From: an uncultured Eudoraea sp.
GTDB taxonomy: Bacteria > Bacteroidota > Bacteroidia > Flavobacteriales > Flavobacteriaceae
DNA: 64,000 nucleotides
NCBI RefSeq assembly: GCF_947490415.1
Contig: NZ_CANLGX010000004.1
Coordinates: 1-64,000, forward strand
Direction of reading: 5' to 3'
Part shown: positions 27,347-37,027 of the stretch, piece by piece
Numbering within the stretch: the first letter of the stretch is position 1
Layout: each line of letters starts with the position of its first letter
Program-made: the position numbers and the translations under genes
Notes under the pieces: model-generated
What the model was told of the DNA's origin: nothing
The model's database searches: none
What the model saw: only the letters and a program-made list of their open reading frames with translations

Positions 27347-28189
27347 TTATTTGCCTCCACCCACCGGCATAGTATAAGTAAAATTAAGGCGAAAAGAACT
27401 CTGAACCGCCGGGCCCTGCCAGTTTTTGTAAATCGCACTGGTTTGGTATTCGACATAGGCATTTATAGAACCTTTAGCCATCACCCATACCTTACCGAAT
27501 CTAAGTCCTATGGGCAGGTAAAACCCTTTGGTGTTCCAATCGTAAAGAGCCACCATATCGCCGTTACCCGCGTAGTATCCCGAATCTCCGAAACGGTAAT
27601 TAAGGAAGGGGGCAATACCCAGCGGATTTGCGTCTGAAGTTCCCGCCGGAAGCATTCCGGGATCTATAGAGCGAAAGGATTGGGTAAGCAAAACCCCGTA
27701 GAACCACAGTCCGGAATTATTAACAAGAGCTCCTGAAAGTCCATACCCCCATTCATCCTTTGCCACATCTTTATTTCCAGGCAATGTAACCATTGGGCCT
27801 ATACCGGCCCTACCGGTTCCCCAGTCGCTAAATCTTGGAATGATTAACGCAAAGATCTCGGTATTTCCAAATCCGGATTTCCCGTTATTTACATCTTCAT
27901 AATGCCGGATGGTTACCCTTGGAAGAATCGTAAGGCCTTTTAAGGGTATAGGAGCAACAATTCGCAGTTGTACATAGTTGTCGAGCCCTGCTCGTCTGGG
28001 TGTCCCATTTACTATATCGCTATAATAATTTGGCATAAATTGATAAGCAAACTGGAAACTCCATTGGGTGGCTGTGGCATCCAATGCTTTGGAAGCATCG
28101 TCCTGTATCGGTTTTACATTCTCCTCGGTATCCTGAGCCATTACAGGTATGGCCAGCATTATGGCCCAAATAAATAATAATTTTCTCAT
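27347..28189 (-). CDS. Secreted outer-membrane protein, unknown function
   Basis: This 280-residue protein has a signal peptide ending VMAQ (residues 1-18). The remainder has amphipathic beta strands, including LPRVTIRHYED and FRLNFTYTMPVG at the C-terminus, consistent with an outer-membrane barrel. It shares its layout and length with the downstream gene at 26404-27270 and with plant-litter and marine Bacteroidota porins that I cannot name with confidence. It starts 10 bp after the small membrane gene, so they are one transcript. Its role is unknown. Confidence 0.6.
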   Translation of the reverse strand: MRKLLFIWAIMLAIPVMAQDTEENVKPIQDDASKALDATATQWSFQFAYQFMPNYYSDIVNGTPRRAGLDNYVQLRIVAPIPLKGLTILPRVTIRHYEDVNNGKSGFGNTEIFALIIPRFSDWGTGRAGIGPMVTLPGNKDVAKDEWGYGLSGALVNNSGLWFYGVLLTQSFRSIDPGMLPAGTSDANPLGIAPFLNYRFGDSGYYAGNGDMVALYDWNTKGFYLPIGLRFGKVWVMAKGSINAYVEYQTSAIYKNWQGPAVQSSFRLNFTYTMPVGGGK

Positions 28190-28199
28190 AGTAACTTTT

Positions 28200-28706
28200 T
28201 TAATTATTTAATGGTATGTCTTCATTTATAGGTCTTTTAATAGAAATTATATTATAATTGAATAATCCCTTTAGCTTTTCCCAGAAGTCACCTCCCAGGA
28301 TAAATAAACTCAACAGTAGCATCAAATCGGCACCAATAATACTTCTTAGCGGCATATTATTAAAAAAGGAAAAATAATGGGCCAAATAAGGTTGGAAAAA
28401 GCCGAGAATAATGGGTGCTACGAAAAAAACTACCCCAATAAAGTGCCGCGTCTTACCAACCTTTTGGGGAGATATGATCGTAATAATTTTCACGGCTTTA
28501 TCTTTAAGATACAGATACCCGCTTTTCCCCATAATTGCAACGGCCACAAGCATAAATATTTCAGGGATACCAAAAGCCAGCAACCCACTTAAAACACTTT
28601 TAAAAGTGCCTGATAAATGTGAATTAAGTACTGCCGGGATCAGCAATGGACTTAAGAAGCCAGAAACTAAAACAACTGCACCAGTAATTATCCTATATTT
28701 TTTCAT
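28200..28706 (-). CDS. Small membrane protein (transporter-suffix-domain type)
   Basis: This 168-residue protein has about four membrane spans. It begins MKKYRIITGAVVLVSGFLSPLLIPAV and includes LLAFGIPEIFMLVAVAIMGKSGYLYLK, the pattern of small proteins annotated as transporter-suffix-domain proteins. It is the first gene of the six-gene minus-strand operon (28706 to 23883), ten bases ahead of the first outer-membrane gene. It may be an accessory subunit for the transporters in the operon. The family name is recalled and not verified here. Confidence 0.6.
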   Translation of the reverse strand: MKKYRIITGAVVLVSGFLSPLLIPAVLNSHLSGTFKSVLSGLLAFGIPEIFMLVAVAIMGKSGYLYLKDKAVKIITIISPQKVGKTRHFIGVVFFVAPIILGFFQPYLAHYFSFFNNMPLRSIIGADLMLLLSLFILGGDFWEKLKGLFNYNIISIKRPINEDIPLNN

Positions 28707-29174
28707 TTTCTATTGGCTCTTGAAGTTTATTTATTAAATATCTACAAGTTTAACCTCCATTTTGTAGCATATGTTCCGAATCCTTGCTCAAAAGTATACC
28801 CAAAGGACATAAATAAACCCCAATTTTTCCCCTGGCACATTCAAGACTCATTTTTTGCTTGTAGTGTCATGTATTACGTATGGTTATGATATAATAAAAT
28901 GTATTCGGGAATTACTTTGCTCTTTGTACTAAAAGCATCTTAAATAAGAACGACAAGATAAATCCATACCGTTATTTGTCAGATCAAGGAAAAATAGCAT
29001 CTAGACAGGGTGCTCCGATACTTCCGAAACACCCCTTTTTATCTATTCTCCAATCTTTTTTGGTTCAATTTACTGCTAATCTTCTATAAAAAGGTATACA
29101 GATCTACGACCATACCAGATGTGTTTAATTTCACACCTCATAAAAGTTATTTTTGAAATTCCATTACTTACAAC
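28707..29174. other. Intergenic region between the channel operon and the sulfatase
   Basis: No reading frame or RNA gene was recognised in these 468 bp. The sulfatase ends at 29175 and the channel operon starts at 28706, both on the minus strand, so the region should hold the sulfatase terminator and the operon promoter. A candidate -7 box is listed at 28789-28796. Confidence 0.5.
28789..28796 (-). promoter_or_regulatory. Candidate -7 promoter element (TACTTTTG, minus strand)
   Basis: On the minus strand this reads TACTTTTG, matching TAnnTTTG, 83 bp upstream of the operon's first ATG. A TTG at 28823-28821 lies 24 bp further upstream, somewhat longer than the usual spacing, so the call is tentative. 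Confidence 0.35.
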
Positions 29175-30737
29175 CTAGCGGCTTGTTGGTATCATTTCAT
29201 TCACCTGTTTTTCGATAGTGCTCAGACTCCAATCCCCTGGCACCTGGCTAGGAGGAAACTCTTTGAAGGTATTTAGGAAATTCAGAGCGTAATACTGCAT
29301 ACCCCCCAACATATAAACACGATCTACATACCAGTCCCAATATGTATTAGAGCCTTCCAGAGCTTTCTCAAACGGGTCACGTCTTAAGTTAAACAGGTAC
29401 GGGCCCCTGAGTTCTACAAAAGGCTCAAACCATAGTGCAAGTTTGTTTTCACGCTGAACGCGGAACATCGCTTTCCAATCTCCATAGCGAAGTGCGGTGA
29501 TTTCTCCTGCATCACTTACATAAATAAAGCCCTTGCGTGCAGATTCCTCAGATTTCCCCATCAGATAGTCCAACTGGTTCACTCCATCAATATAATTCTT
29601 GTACTGTCTTCCATTAAGTGTGACCCCTTTTTTGAGTTGATCAGCAATGTCATCGGCACCCGCAACAGCTGCAAATGTAGGTAGCCAATCTTCATGAGAA
29701 AAGATCCCGTTCAGGGTTTTCCCGGCAGGAAATTTCCCGGGCCATTTGATGAAGGCAGGTGACCGGAATGCCCCCTCCCAACTAGTATTCTTTTCCCCGT
29801 GGAATGGAGTTGTACCGGCGTCTGGCCAGGTATTGAAGTGAGGTCCGTTATCAGTGGAATAAAAAACGATGGTATTGTCTGCAATACCAAGCTCATCCAG
29901 ATAATCCAAAAGCTGGCCCACATGCATATCATGTTCGATCATCCCGTCCGTGTATTCATCATTACCGGAGTGGCGACGTTCTTCCTTTACATGAGTACGG
30001 AAGTGCATACGGGTTCCGTTCCACCAGGTGAAGAAGGGTTTCCCGGCATCAACTTGTTCCTTGATAAACCGCTTGGCCACAGTTACTGTTTCGTCATCAA
30101 TGGATTCCATGCGTTTCTTGGTAAGAGGTCCGGTATCCTCAATCCGCTGTCCACCTTTACCGTCAGCCCAACTATGGATAACACCCCTGGGCCCGAAAAC
30201 CTCTTCGAATTTCTTTCCATTGGCCAGCACCAAATCATGGGGATAGTCTTCATTTTCTGGTTCTTCCTCCGCATTCAAATGGTACAAGTTTCCAAGGAAT
30301 TCATCAAACCCATGCATCGTTGGCAAATGTTCATCCCGGTCTCCCTGGTGGTTTTTACCAAACTGTCCGGTGGCATAGCCCAGGCTTTTCATCACTGTGG
30401 CTATAGTTACATCCGTTTTTTGCCAGCCTTGTGGAGCATTGGGCATCCCTACTTTTGTCATACCCGTACGAACTGGCACATTGCCTCCCAAGAATGCCGC
30501 ACGACCGGCGGTACAGCTCTGCTGGGAATAATAATCGGTAAAGGCAATACCTTCTTTTGCAACCCGGTCGATATTTGGAGTCTTAAACCCCATCATCCCA
30601 TGGTTGTTATGACTTATATTCCAATATCCGATATCATCACCCCAAATGACAAGGATATTGGGTTTTTCGTTTTTTTGCGCAAAGACTGCCACGCAAAATA
30701 GCAATAGAATTGTCGTTGCTAAATATCCTTTTCTCAT
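29175..30737 (-). CDS. Arylsulfatase (formylglycine-type sulfatase)
   Basis: This 520-residue protein has a signal peptide (residues 1-20, ending AVFAQ). The catalytic signature SCTAGRAAF has Cys75, which should be converted to formylglycine by a maturase. Metal ligands come from WGDDIGYW (about 32-39) and YSTDNGPH. The length and motif order match type I arylsulfatases. It removes sulfate esters, probably from algal or other marine polysaccharides or small aryl sulfates, outside the cytoplasm. It has no SusC/D or glycosidase neighbour, so it is not in an obvious polysaccharide locus. Confidence 0.93.
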   Translation of the reverse strand: MRKGYLATTILLLFCVAVFAQKNEKPNILVIWGDDIGYWNISHNNHGMMGFKTPNIDRVAKEGIAFTDYYSQQSCTAGRAAFLGGNVPVRTGMTKVGMPNAPQGWQKTDVTIATVMKSLGYATGQFGKNHQGDRDEHLPTMHGFDEFLGNLYHLNAEEEPENEDYPHDLVLANGKKFEEVFGPRGVIHSWADGKGGQRIEDTGPLTKKRMESIDDETVTVAKRFIKEQVDAGKPFFTWWNGTRMHFRTHVKEERRHSGNDEYTDGMIEHDMHVGQLLDYLDELGIADNTIVFYSTDNGPHFNTWPDAGTTPFHGEKNTSWEGAFRSPAFIKWPGKFPAGKTLNGIFSHEDWLPTFAAVAGADDIADQLKKGVTLNGRQYKNYIDGVNQLDYLMGKSEESARKGFIYVSDAGEITALRYGDWKAMFRVQRENKLALWFEPFVELRGPYLFNLRRDPFEKALEGSNTYWDWYVDRVYMLGGMQYYALNFLNTFKEFPPSQVPGDWSLSTIEKQVNEMIPTSR

Positions 30738-31048
30738 AATAAATTTGATTTTTGTTAATAGTTCTCGTTATAAATGTTTATGAAGTATAAATCTATTGAT
30801 TTTTGTAACAAATCTTAGGGTATTCAATGTATTTATTAAAGTTTTTAATTTCGCTAGATCATGTAAATACCCTTGCTGAATATGGCCAGGTACTTTAAAC
30901 GCACCTGTCAGGTTTGTGAAAATATGGCACTACAGGTCCTTTTTCATTTTCTCTCTGCTATTCCAGTTTCGAACAAATTAGCTTTGGGATCTACGTATAA
31001 AATAATTTACCACAAAATACAGCGCTATCTATACCTTTTCCGGTAATC
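30738..31048. other. Intergenic region
   Basis: These 311 AT-rich bases lie between the sulfatase start and the stop of the 174-residue gene. No gene is visible. It must contain the sulfatase promoter, but no clear consensus box was found. Confidence 0.45.
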
Positions 31049-31573
31049 TTAGAATCCCTTAGTTACACCAATACCAAAGGAATATGTACCATATTCCTTT
31101 TTAAAATCATAGCTAAAAACCGGTGCTAAACCCCAATTTTGGCCAAGTTCAAATTCATAATCCGTACTTGCTCTTAATATGAATAAATTCTTATTCTTTT
31201 CAAACTCAACTCCGGGTCCTGTAAAAATACTCCAGCCTTTTAATAACCTATATCCGATAACCAGACCAGTCACAAATGCAGCTTCCCTCTTAAGGTTTTC
31301 CCCTTGAAATTCTACCACGTATTTACCTAATTCAATATCCACAACTACTCCAAGCTTCCATTTTGGATTAAAATGATAGTAATAATCCGCCCCAATGGTA
31401 GCTAAATTTTGAGATCTTAATGTTTCCCCATCTTCAATAGCCTTAGGTATATGTGTCACCCCAACTAAGATGGCAACATTATGTTTTATTTCCTTTTCCT
31501 CCTCCATTTCCTGGGCCTGAATTGGCATCAGACCGAGGAGAAACAGCAGAAAGGTGAGTAAAATAAATTTCAT
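31049..31573 (-). CDS. Secreted outer-membrane beta-barrel-like protein
   Basis: This 174-residue protein has a signal peptide ending IQAQ (residues 1-20). The remainder has strongly alternating beta strands, for example ATIGADYYYHFNPKWKLGVVVDIELGKYVVEF and YGTYSFGIGVTKGF at the end, which fits a small outer-membrane barrel. No specific family is recognised. It stands alone between the sulfatase and the AsmA gene. Confidence 0.6.
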   Translation of the reverse strand: MKFILLTFLLFLLGLMPIQAQEMEEEKEIKHNVAILVGVTHIPKAIEDGETLRSQNLATIGADYYYHFNPKWKLGVVVDIELGKYVVEFQGENLKREAAFVTGLVIGYRLLKGWSIFTGPGVEFEKNKNLFILRASTDYEFELGQNWGLAPVFSYDFKKEYGTYSFGIGVTKGF

Positions 31574-31754
31574 AAATGATCTTTTTGATAAATATTAAAT
31601 AAAAGTTAAAATTAACAAAAATCACTGCAAGTTTAAGCATCTATGTTCCAAATTTCCTACTAAACTTGCTATTGGTTTTTATTACAAAAGGTGGGCATTT
31701 AAACTTTAGCCAATAAATACCTGGTGGAATATTTTATTTTTTCCCAATAGTTTA

Positions 31755-31770
31755 AAGCCCGAGAGGGCTT
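31755..31770. terminator. Weak hairpin after the AsmA gene
   Basis: A 6-bp stem AAGCCC / GGGCTT with a GAGA loop lies just beyond the 3' end of the minus-strand AsmA gene. On the minus strand the hairpin is followed by TAAAC and not a T-run, so termination here would be inefficient or Rho-dependent. Confidence 0.3.
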
Positions 31771-31776
31771 ATCGGA

Positions 31777-34700
31777 TTATTTTATCGGAATTGGATGAAG
31801 AACTTCCCCCTGGTAAACAGGTTCACATTTGTCCCCCACGACAGAATTTATAAAGTTAATAACAGATCCAAGCAGCGTTTTGGCGATTTTTAAATTGCCG
31901 GATTTTACACTACCCATTTTACCATAAATGCGCTGCTCCATTAGGCTGCAGCCCTTTTTATCAAGAACATAGGCGGTAAAGCCGGGGATGGAATCATTTA
32001 TAAAATCAAATTCACCCTCAAATGCAAGCCGGTTGGATGATGTACTAAATGCAGCATCCTCTGTTTTTAAAACCCCATGATCAACACTCCAACGGGTAAT
32101 TACCTTAGAAACATATGTCTTGTCCTCCGGTTTCAGATCAGCAGTGGCAATAAGACTAGTAAAATTTGCTCCTTTTGTTACAGCAATACCAATAGGTCCT
32201 GCTAGTACAATGGCGCTGACATCTGCCAGGTTAAACTTTTGAGTGCGTTGGTATTTTCGCAGGAGATTATCAATATCAATACCATAAAGAATTAAAGAAT
32301 CGCCCGTCATATTCACGGTACCCCTCAGATTTGTGCTCACTTCTTCCCAATTGGTGCCACTTCCTGTGAATTGTAAAGAAGCATTCAATGTTCCTTCCAT
32401 AAGCTTCCTGTCAGTATAATCTTCAAGGACAGATTCGATGGAGATATCTACCAGATCATACGTGAATTCAAAATCTGGAGGAGTCTTCGCAATGTCTAAA
32501 AATAAGGATCCTTTATCCTGATTACCCGATTCTCTTAAACTTGAAAAGTCCAAATTAAATTGGTCATTTGCCGCATTAAAATCAATGTCAATAGGAATTT
32601 TAGGAATACTTGATGTATTAATGGCATCAGCATGCAGTTTCCCTGTTAAGGCTTCAATGCCCACAATCCTGTAGGAACCGGGAAAATGTTTAAAGCGAAG
32701 ACTATCTAATTTCAAACTGAGATTATTAACCTCATAAGATGTCGAATCAGCTAACCTTAAAATAATATTGCTATTAGTAATGGCCGTTTTTCGCAAGGCA
32801 AAAGGAACTGTTTCTAGTACTCCTGATACATTTAAATTGCCATTCACTATAGTCAATTTATCCGCACTAATATTTTTTGCATTTAACAAATCGCCGTCAT
32901 TCATTTCTCTGATCAGATCTGATACGTATTCCTCAGGGATATTATTTAGTTTCAGCTCCGCATTTACATCCAATGTACGGAAATCATCAGGGATCACAAC
33001 ATTCCCCAATATATCGGCAGATCCAATTGGAAGTTCCGCATGAAGTCCAGGGATAGCTACGTTAAATCCAGTTTGGGTCTCACTAAACTTAATAAGGCCT
33101 TCCAGTTTTGATAGCCCCGGGAGTTTATCCAGCTCAAAGGACATATGTTGGAGCTCTATATTGAGTGAGGGAAAATATGAATCATAAGCATCATTATCGC
33201 TGCCGGTTACTTTTACTTTCGTCTCGAAATAACGTATACGGTCATTTATCAAGGCAGTGGAATTTGGATTTAAAATGAAATGGGAAGTGTATAATTGAGA
33301 CGACTTTACTTCAAGATCTGCCTCAAGTTCCTGCTCTTTATTAAAAAGAAAATGATACAGGTTCTTAATCCTGCCATTGATCGTCATATTGCTGCTATCA
33401 TATTCCATACTTAGGTTGTTCAGGCTTACCTCATTTCGGCTTTCACTAATAGTACCCTTGAACTTACTGATTGTTTTTTCAGAGGGGTTGTATTTGAACC
33501 CTATATCTTTCATTTGCAAAGACCAGCTTCCAATACTGTCCATCTGGAGCTTATTATCAAGATTTAACAAGCCATCAAAGTCTGAAGTGAAATTGATCTT
33601 ACCTTTAAGGGAGTCGATACTTGAAAATTGAAAAATATCGTCATAACCATCCAAATCCAGTGCTATATTTACGTTACTTTTTAAATATGGGTGCTGGAAA
33701 TTCTTCACAAAGAAATTTCCGGAAACAGAACCTCCGGGAGTCTCACCTCTTAAATTGCGTAAAGAGAGAATTGCAGTTGAAAAATCAGCGGCTTCACCGG
33801 TATGTAATTCCCCGTCAAAACCGACATTATTAAAATTCCCCTTTCCGGCCGGGCCTTTCATACTAAGATCCTTTACACCAAAATTCAAATCAATTTTTGG
33901 GAAATTATCTTCCATTTTGCCCTTTATCTGACCGTTTAAAACAATATCGGCATTTTGAATCGATGACATATTCTGTTCCAGTATATCTTCCTGGATTAAT
34001 TTCGAAAGGAAAGCCATATCGTTAGATGAAGCATCAAATTGCATATCAATGTAGTTGCCATTCTTGTGGTTATAAGTCCCTTTAATGTCTACTGAAACAT
34101 TTTCAAAGTTCAAAGCTCCTTTATGAATGACAATTTGTTGAGAAGCATCGATATAATCCAAATTGAGTGAAAGTGATGCCGGTCTTTGCTCTGCAATAGA
34201 AGGTAATTTTGCGCTTTTGGTTATTTCAAATGAAGTTTCAATATCGCAGGATATTCCCTGGGTATTTAATAAGATCGTACCATCGAGGGAAGCCAGTTGT
34301 ACCTCGGAAGAATGTTTTTCACCGGGGTTATTATACTTCAAAGTTATATTGTCAAGATCAATTGCTTTTAGATCAATCACAAGTAGTTTCTTCCCGGCTT
34401 CTGGTTTCTTTTGATTTTCGGAAGTTTTGCTTTTTTTTGGTTTCGACACCTTGAGGGCAGTCGAATCTAAATTAATATTTGCTATAGGGAGGTTCTGCGG
34501 CTTGGAAAATGCTTTTTCCAGATTAGTTTTATTGTCCTCGTACATAAACAGATCCAAGACCCCCTCTTCTATACTTATGGTTGTAACCTTTAAGTTTTTA
34601 TTTCTGATTAGTTCCCAGGGAGCGAAATCGAGATAGATATTCTCAGCATACAATATGGGCGACTGGTCTTTTTCTCTAAGGGAATCTTTTTTCTCATAGA

Positions 34701-34941
34701 AATTTATATGCCTGAGCCTTACACTAATATTTGGAAAGTGCTGAAAAAGGACCATTTCAATATCTTCAATTTCCAAGTCTCCATATTCAATTTCTGCAAT
34801 ATAATCCTGAATCTGCGACACCATAAAACCTTTGACATCCTTGTAGAACAGGAATCCCAAAAAAATGCATAAGACTATTAGTATGCCCAACGCAATCAAT
34901 ATTCTTTTGACTATTTTAATCAAAAATGATTTTGTAAACAT
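31777..34941 (-). CDS. AsmA family protein
   Basis: This 1054-residue protein has a single N-terminal membrane anchor (residues about 12-33) and then a long beta-rich periplasmic body. It starts with the AsmA pattern GDLEIEDIEMVLFQHFPNISVRL and has AsmA-like C-terminal repeats ending in KIAKTLLGSVINFINSVVG. AsmA-like proteins form hydrophobic grooves that carry lipids between inner and outer membranes. The size is larger than E. coli AsmA (about 617 residues) and closer to YhdP/TamB-type bridges. Residues about 160-195 are Lys/Ser-rich and probably an insertion. Confidence 0.87.
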   Translation of the reverse strand: MFTKSFLIKIVKRILIALGILIVLCIFLGFLFYKDVKGFMVSQIQDYIAEIEYGDLEIEDIEMVLFQHFPNISVRLRHINFYEKKDSLREKDQSPILYAENIYLDFAPWELIRNKNLKVTTISIEEGVLDLFMYEDNKTNLEKAFSKPQNLPIANINLDSTALKVSKPKKSKTSENQKKPEAGKKLLVIDLKAIDLDNITLKYNNPGEKHSSEVQLASLDGTILLNTQGISCDIETSFEITKSAKLPSIAEQRPASLSLNLDYIDASQQIVIHKGALNFENVSVDIKGTYNHKNGNYIDMQFDASSNDMAFLSKLIQEDILEQNMSSIQNADIVLNGQIKGKMEDNFPKIDLNFGVKDLSMKGPAGKGNFNNVGFDGELHTGEAADFSTAILSLRNLRGETPGGSVSGNFFVKNFQHPYLKSNVNIALDLDGYDDIFQFSSIDSLKGKINFTSDFDGLLNLDNKLQMDSIGSWSLQMKDIGFKYNPSEKTISKFKGTISESRNEVSLNNLSMEYDSSNMTINGRIKNLYHFLFNKEQELEADLEVKSSQLYTSHFILNPNSTALINDRIRYFETKVKVTGSDNDAYDSYFPSLNIELQHMSFELDKLPGLSKLEGLIKFSETQTGFNVAIPGLHAELPIGSADILGNVVIPDDFRTLDVNAELKLNNIPEEYVSDLIREMNDGDLLNAKNISADKLTIVNGNLNVSGVLETVPFALRKTAITNSNIILRLADSTSYEVNNLSLKLDSLRFKHFPGSYRIVGIEALTGKLHADAINTSSIPKIPIDIDFNAANDQFNLDFSSLRESGNQDKGSLFLDIAKTPPDFEFTYDLVDISIESVLEDYTDRKLMEGTLNASLQFTGSGTNWEEVSTNLRGTVNMTGDSLILYGIDIDNLLRKYQRTQKFNLADVSAIVLAGPIGIAVTKGANFTSLIATADLKPEDKTYVSKVITRWSVDHGVLKTEDAAFSTSSNRLAFEGEFDFINDSIPGFTAYVLDKKGCSLMEQRIYGKMGSVKSGNLKIAKTLLGSVINFINSVVGDKCEPVYQGEVLHPIPIK

Positions 34942-35035
34942 TAAGGCATAATTAATTTTAATAGGTGTAATTTATAAAAATAGTTAATTGAAAAAGGCTG
35001 CTACATGATATTAGTCAATGAAGAACACAATTTCA

Positions 35036-35995
35036 CTACTTCTTCTTCAATTTCCCCGGCGACTTATCCAACCACGAGTACACATACGAAACACCAAATA
35101 CATCAAAATCACTGCCTTGCTGAAATCGGATTCCTGAAGCCGCGGTAAATTTTAAAGTATGACTGGGGTTTATAGGCAATGAATAGGTTATACCAAGCCT
35201 AAGTTGAGAAATAGTGGCATCTCTTCTTATATCATTTATAAAAGATTCAGCACCATAACCGTAACCAAAGGAGAGGGCAAGCCACATCCCTTTTTTCTTA
35301 AAGGACCTTATAATATTTCCCTTGGCGACCCATAGCGCAGATTGAGACAAGGTATTATCGCCCAGAAACTCTTTGTTATCTGAAAATAGCCAGGCACCTA
35401 CATAGGCCTCCAAAACCCAATTATCCAAATTATGAGAAAGGCCATAAACTGCCCTAAGACTCCATCGGTTGGAACCTAAGTTTGGAAGTTGTTCCTTTTT
35501 ATAATTACCGGTTGGAATTACCAGCTGAAGCGCCAATCCTGTAATGGTTTTTTGCTTATACTCTGAAAAATCTTTAGCGTTAATAGAGGGGGCGCCGGTG
35601 AGATTAACCGAGGCCCTTATCCTTAAATCTCCAAATCCCGTATACGAATCTTCAAAAGAAGTGTTTTGAAAAATACCTGTAAAATCTCCTCCTGCAAAGG
35701 GTAGTATAACATCTACCTTTCCTGATTTACCAAAAAAATCAATAGCTCTTACATAGGCCAAAATTAAGGTATTGATTTGCCCATCAAAGTCTTCCAAAGG
35801 CAAAGAGGGGTCCAGAAGGGTGTTTCCCGAGGCATAAGCATAGGCTAATCCAACAAAATTAAGCTCTTTAGGTAAATTAGTAAGGGCTCGTGGTTCAAGC
35901 TCCTGAGAATATCCACAATTAAATATTACAGGGGAAAGAACTAAAATAATTAGAAGGATTTTAAAGCGCACTTTCCCTATTAGTTGATCGGTCAA
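35036..35995 (-). CDS. Transporter-like outer-membrane protein (MetA-pathway/phenol-degradation type)
   Basis: This 319-residue protein starts with TTG at 35995 or GTG at 35971; both precede the same signal sequence (FKILLIILVLSPVIF). No in-frame ATG exists near. The body resembles the putative MetA-pathway transporter family, an outer-membrane barrel with FAGGDFTGIFQNTSF and YGLSHNLDNWVLEAYVGAWLF segments, closing with a Tyr/Trp-rich strand. The substrate is unknown. It lies between AsmA and a small secreted protein, and there is a strong minus-strand terminator upstream of it. Confidence 0.65.
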   Translation of the reverse strand: MTDQLIGKVRFKILLIILVLSPVIFNCGYSQELEPRALTNLPKELNFVGLAYAYASGNTLLDPSLPLEDFDGQINTLILAYVRAIDFFGKSGKVDVILPFAGGDFTGIFQNTSFEDSYTGFGDLRIRASVNLTGAPSINAKDFSEYKQKTITGLALQLVIPTGNYKKEQLPNLGSNRWSLRAVYGLSHNLDNWVLEAYVGAWLFSDNKEFLGDNTLSQSALWVAKGNIIRSFKKKGMWLALSFGYGYGAESFINDIRRDATISQLRLGITYSLPINPSHTLKFTAASGIRFQQGSDFDVFGVSYVYSWLDKSPGKLKKK

Positions 35996-36171
35996 GAATA
36001 ATTCAAAAAATAAATATTACCGGATGGAAGACTTAAACTTCCAAATAAAAATGTATATCAAGAAATTCTAAAGTACAAGTTCCTATATAAAATGGCAAAA
36101 ACAAAATGATGAAACCGCATAAATTAAATAGACATTAAACCCACTGAAGATATCATGTGAAAATGATGGCG

Positions 36172-36213
36172 AAGCACAAAAAAAAGGGGGAATGCAAACC
36201 ACTCCCCCTTTTT
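36172..36213 (-). terminator. Rho-independent terminator for the 193-residue protein gene
   Basis: An 11-bp perfect stem AAAAAGGGGGA / TCCCCCTTTTT with an 11-nt loop lies 31 bp beyond the stop at 36244. On the minus strand the GC stem is followed by eight Ts, so it terminates the 36825-36244 transcript. The reverse orientation is also usable. Confidence 0.8.
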
Positions 36214-36243
36214 CAATTCCAAAATATTTTTAACTGAATTCGC

Positions 36244-36825
36244 TTATTCAACTTTCGTCAAAGAAACGGCTATGGCCTCTGCATAAGTCAATATCACAAC
36301 TTGTCCAATATGCAGCTTTTCCATAAATGCCGCATCCGTCATCGGTATAGTTAAATAATTTCCATTAGGGCCCTCTACCGTAGCCATCATCTGCGGTCTG
36401 TTAAGTATTTCAATAGTTACAATAGCTTTAACCATTTCTCCTACTGCCGCTGCGGGAGCTTCACCTGCAGGAGCCTTGTCTTCCCCTTCTAAAACAACAA
36501 ATGGTTCTGCCAATTCTGTAGCAGTTGGGGTTCGAAACTCAGCTTTTAAATACGTATAATAGTCAAAAGTAATTACATCACCAACTGTGATTTCATCAAA
36601 CCTTTTAACCTCCGGGCCGGCTGTAACAGTAACCAGTTCTCCATTAGCCCCTTTTAGGGTTACATCGCGGGTTTCTTTAACAATATCCGTGACTGTTCCC
36701 TGCATACTTACAAGACTTAATCTTTCTCTTGGTTCTATGGTACTATCAAGATCCTGCGCTAATAAAGGATACGTTAAAAATGTACAAAAGAATAAAGCAA
36801 TGGCATAAAATTTAAATGTTTTCAT
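36244..36825 (-). CDS. Secreted protein with two similar small domains
   Basis: This 193-residue protein has a signal peptide ending LLAQ (residues 1-23). Two halves look alike: residues 43-100 (GTVTDIVKETRDVTLKGANG and TVGDVITFDYY) and residues 125-190 (VKAIVTIEILNRPQMMATVEGPNG and IGQVVILTYAE). Each resembles a short OB- or SH3-like barrel. An Ala/Pro-rich linker (EDKAPAGEAPAAAVGEM) joins them. The function is unknown. It ends at a strong terminator. Confidence 0.7.
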   Translation of the reverse strand: MKTFKFYAIALFFCTFLTYPLLAQDLDSTIEPRERLSLVSMQGTVTDIVKETRDVTLKGANGELVTVTAGPEVKRFDEITVGDVITFDYYTYLKAEFRTPTATELAEPFVVLEGEDKAPAGEAPAAAVGEMVKAIVTIEILNRPQMMATVEGPNGNYLTIPMTDAAFMEKLHIGQVVILTYAEAIAVSLTKVE

Positions 36826-37027
36826 AAAATGTAAGTTTTAATTTTTTTACCGGAGTATTGCCTTAGTGCAATTCCGGTATTTAGTGTTTAGCGGCAAAAG
36901 TAAATTTTTTATTTCCTTCGGTAAAGAATCTTTGTCATTAAATGTTTTCAGTGTTTTATTATATGCTACACAATAAAACCTAATTCTAAAAATTCGTGCT
37001 TACCGAGCTGAAATTCGGCATAAAAAC

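Noticed and set aside
29799-30701. Long plus-strand frame of 300 codons opposite the sulfatase
   Set aside because: It lies wholly antisense to the sulfatase, whose motifs and signal peptide are clear. The antisense peptide is Cys/Phe/His-rich without domain sense.
34163-34454. Plus-strand frames opposite the AsmA gene
   Set aside because: They are shadows of the AsmA frame; no start context and no domain.
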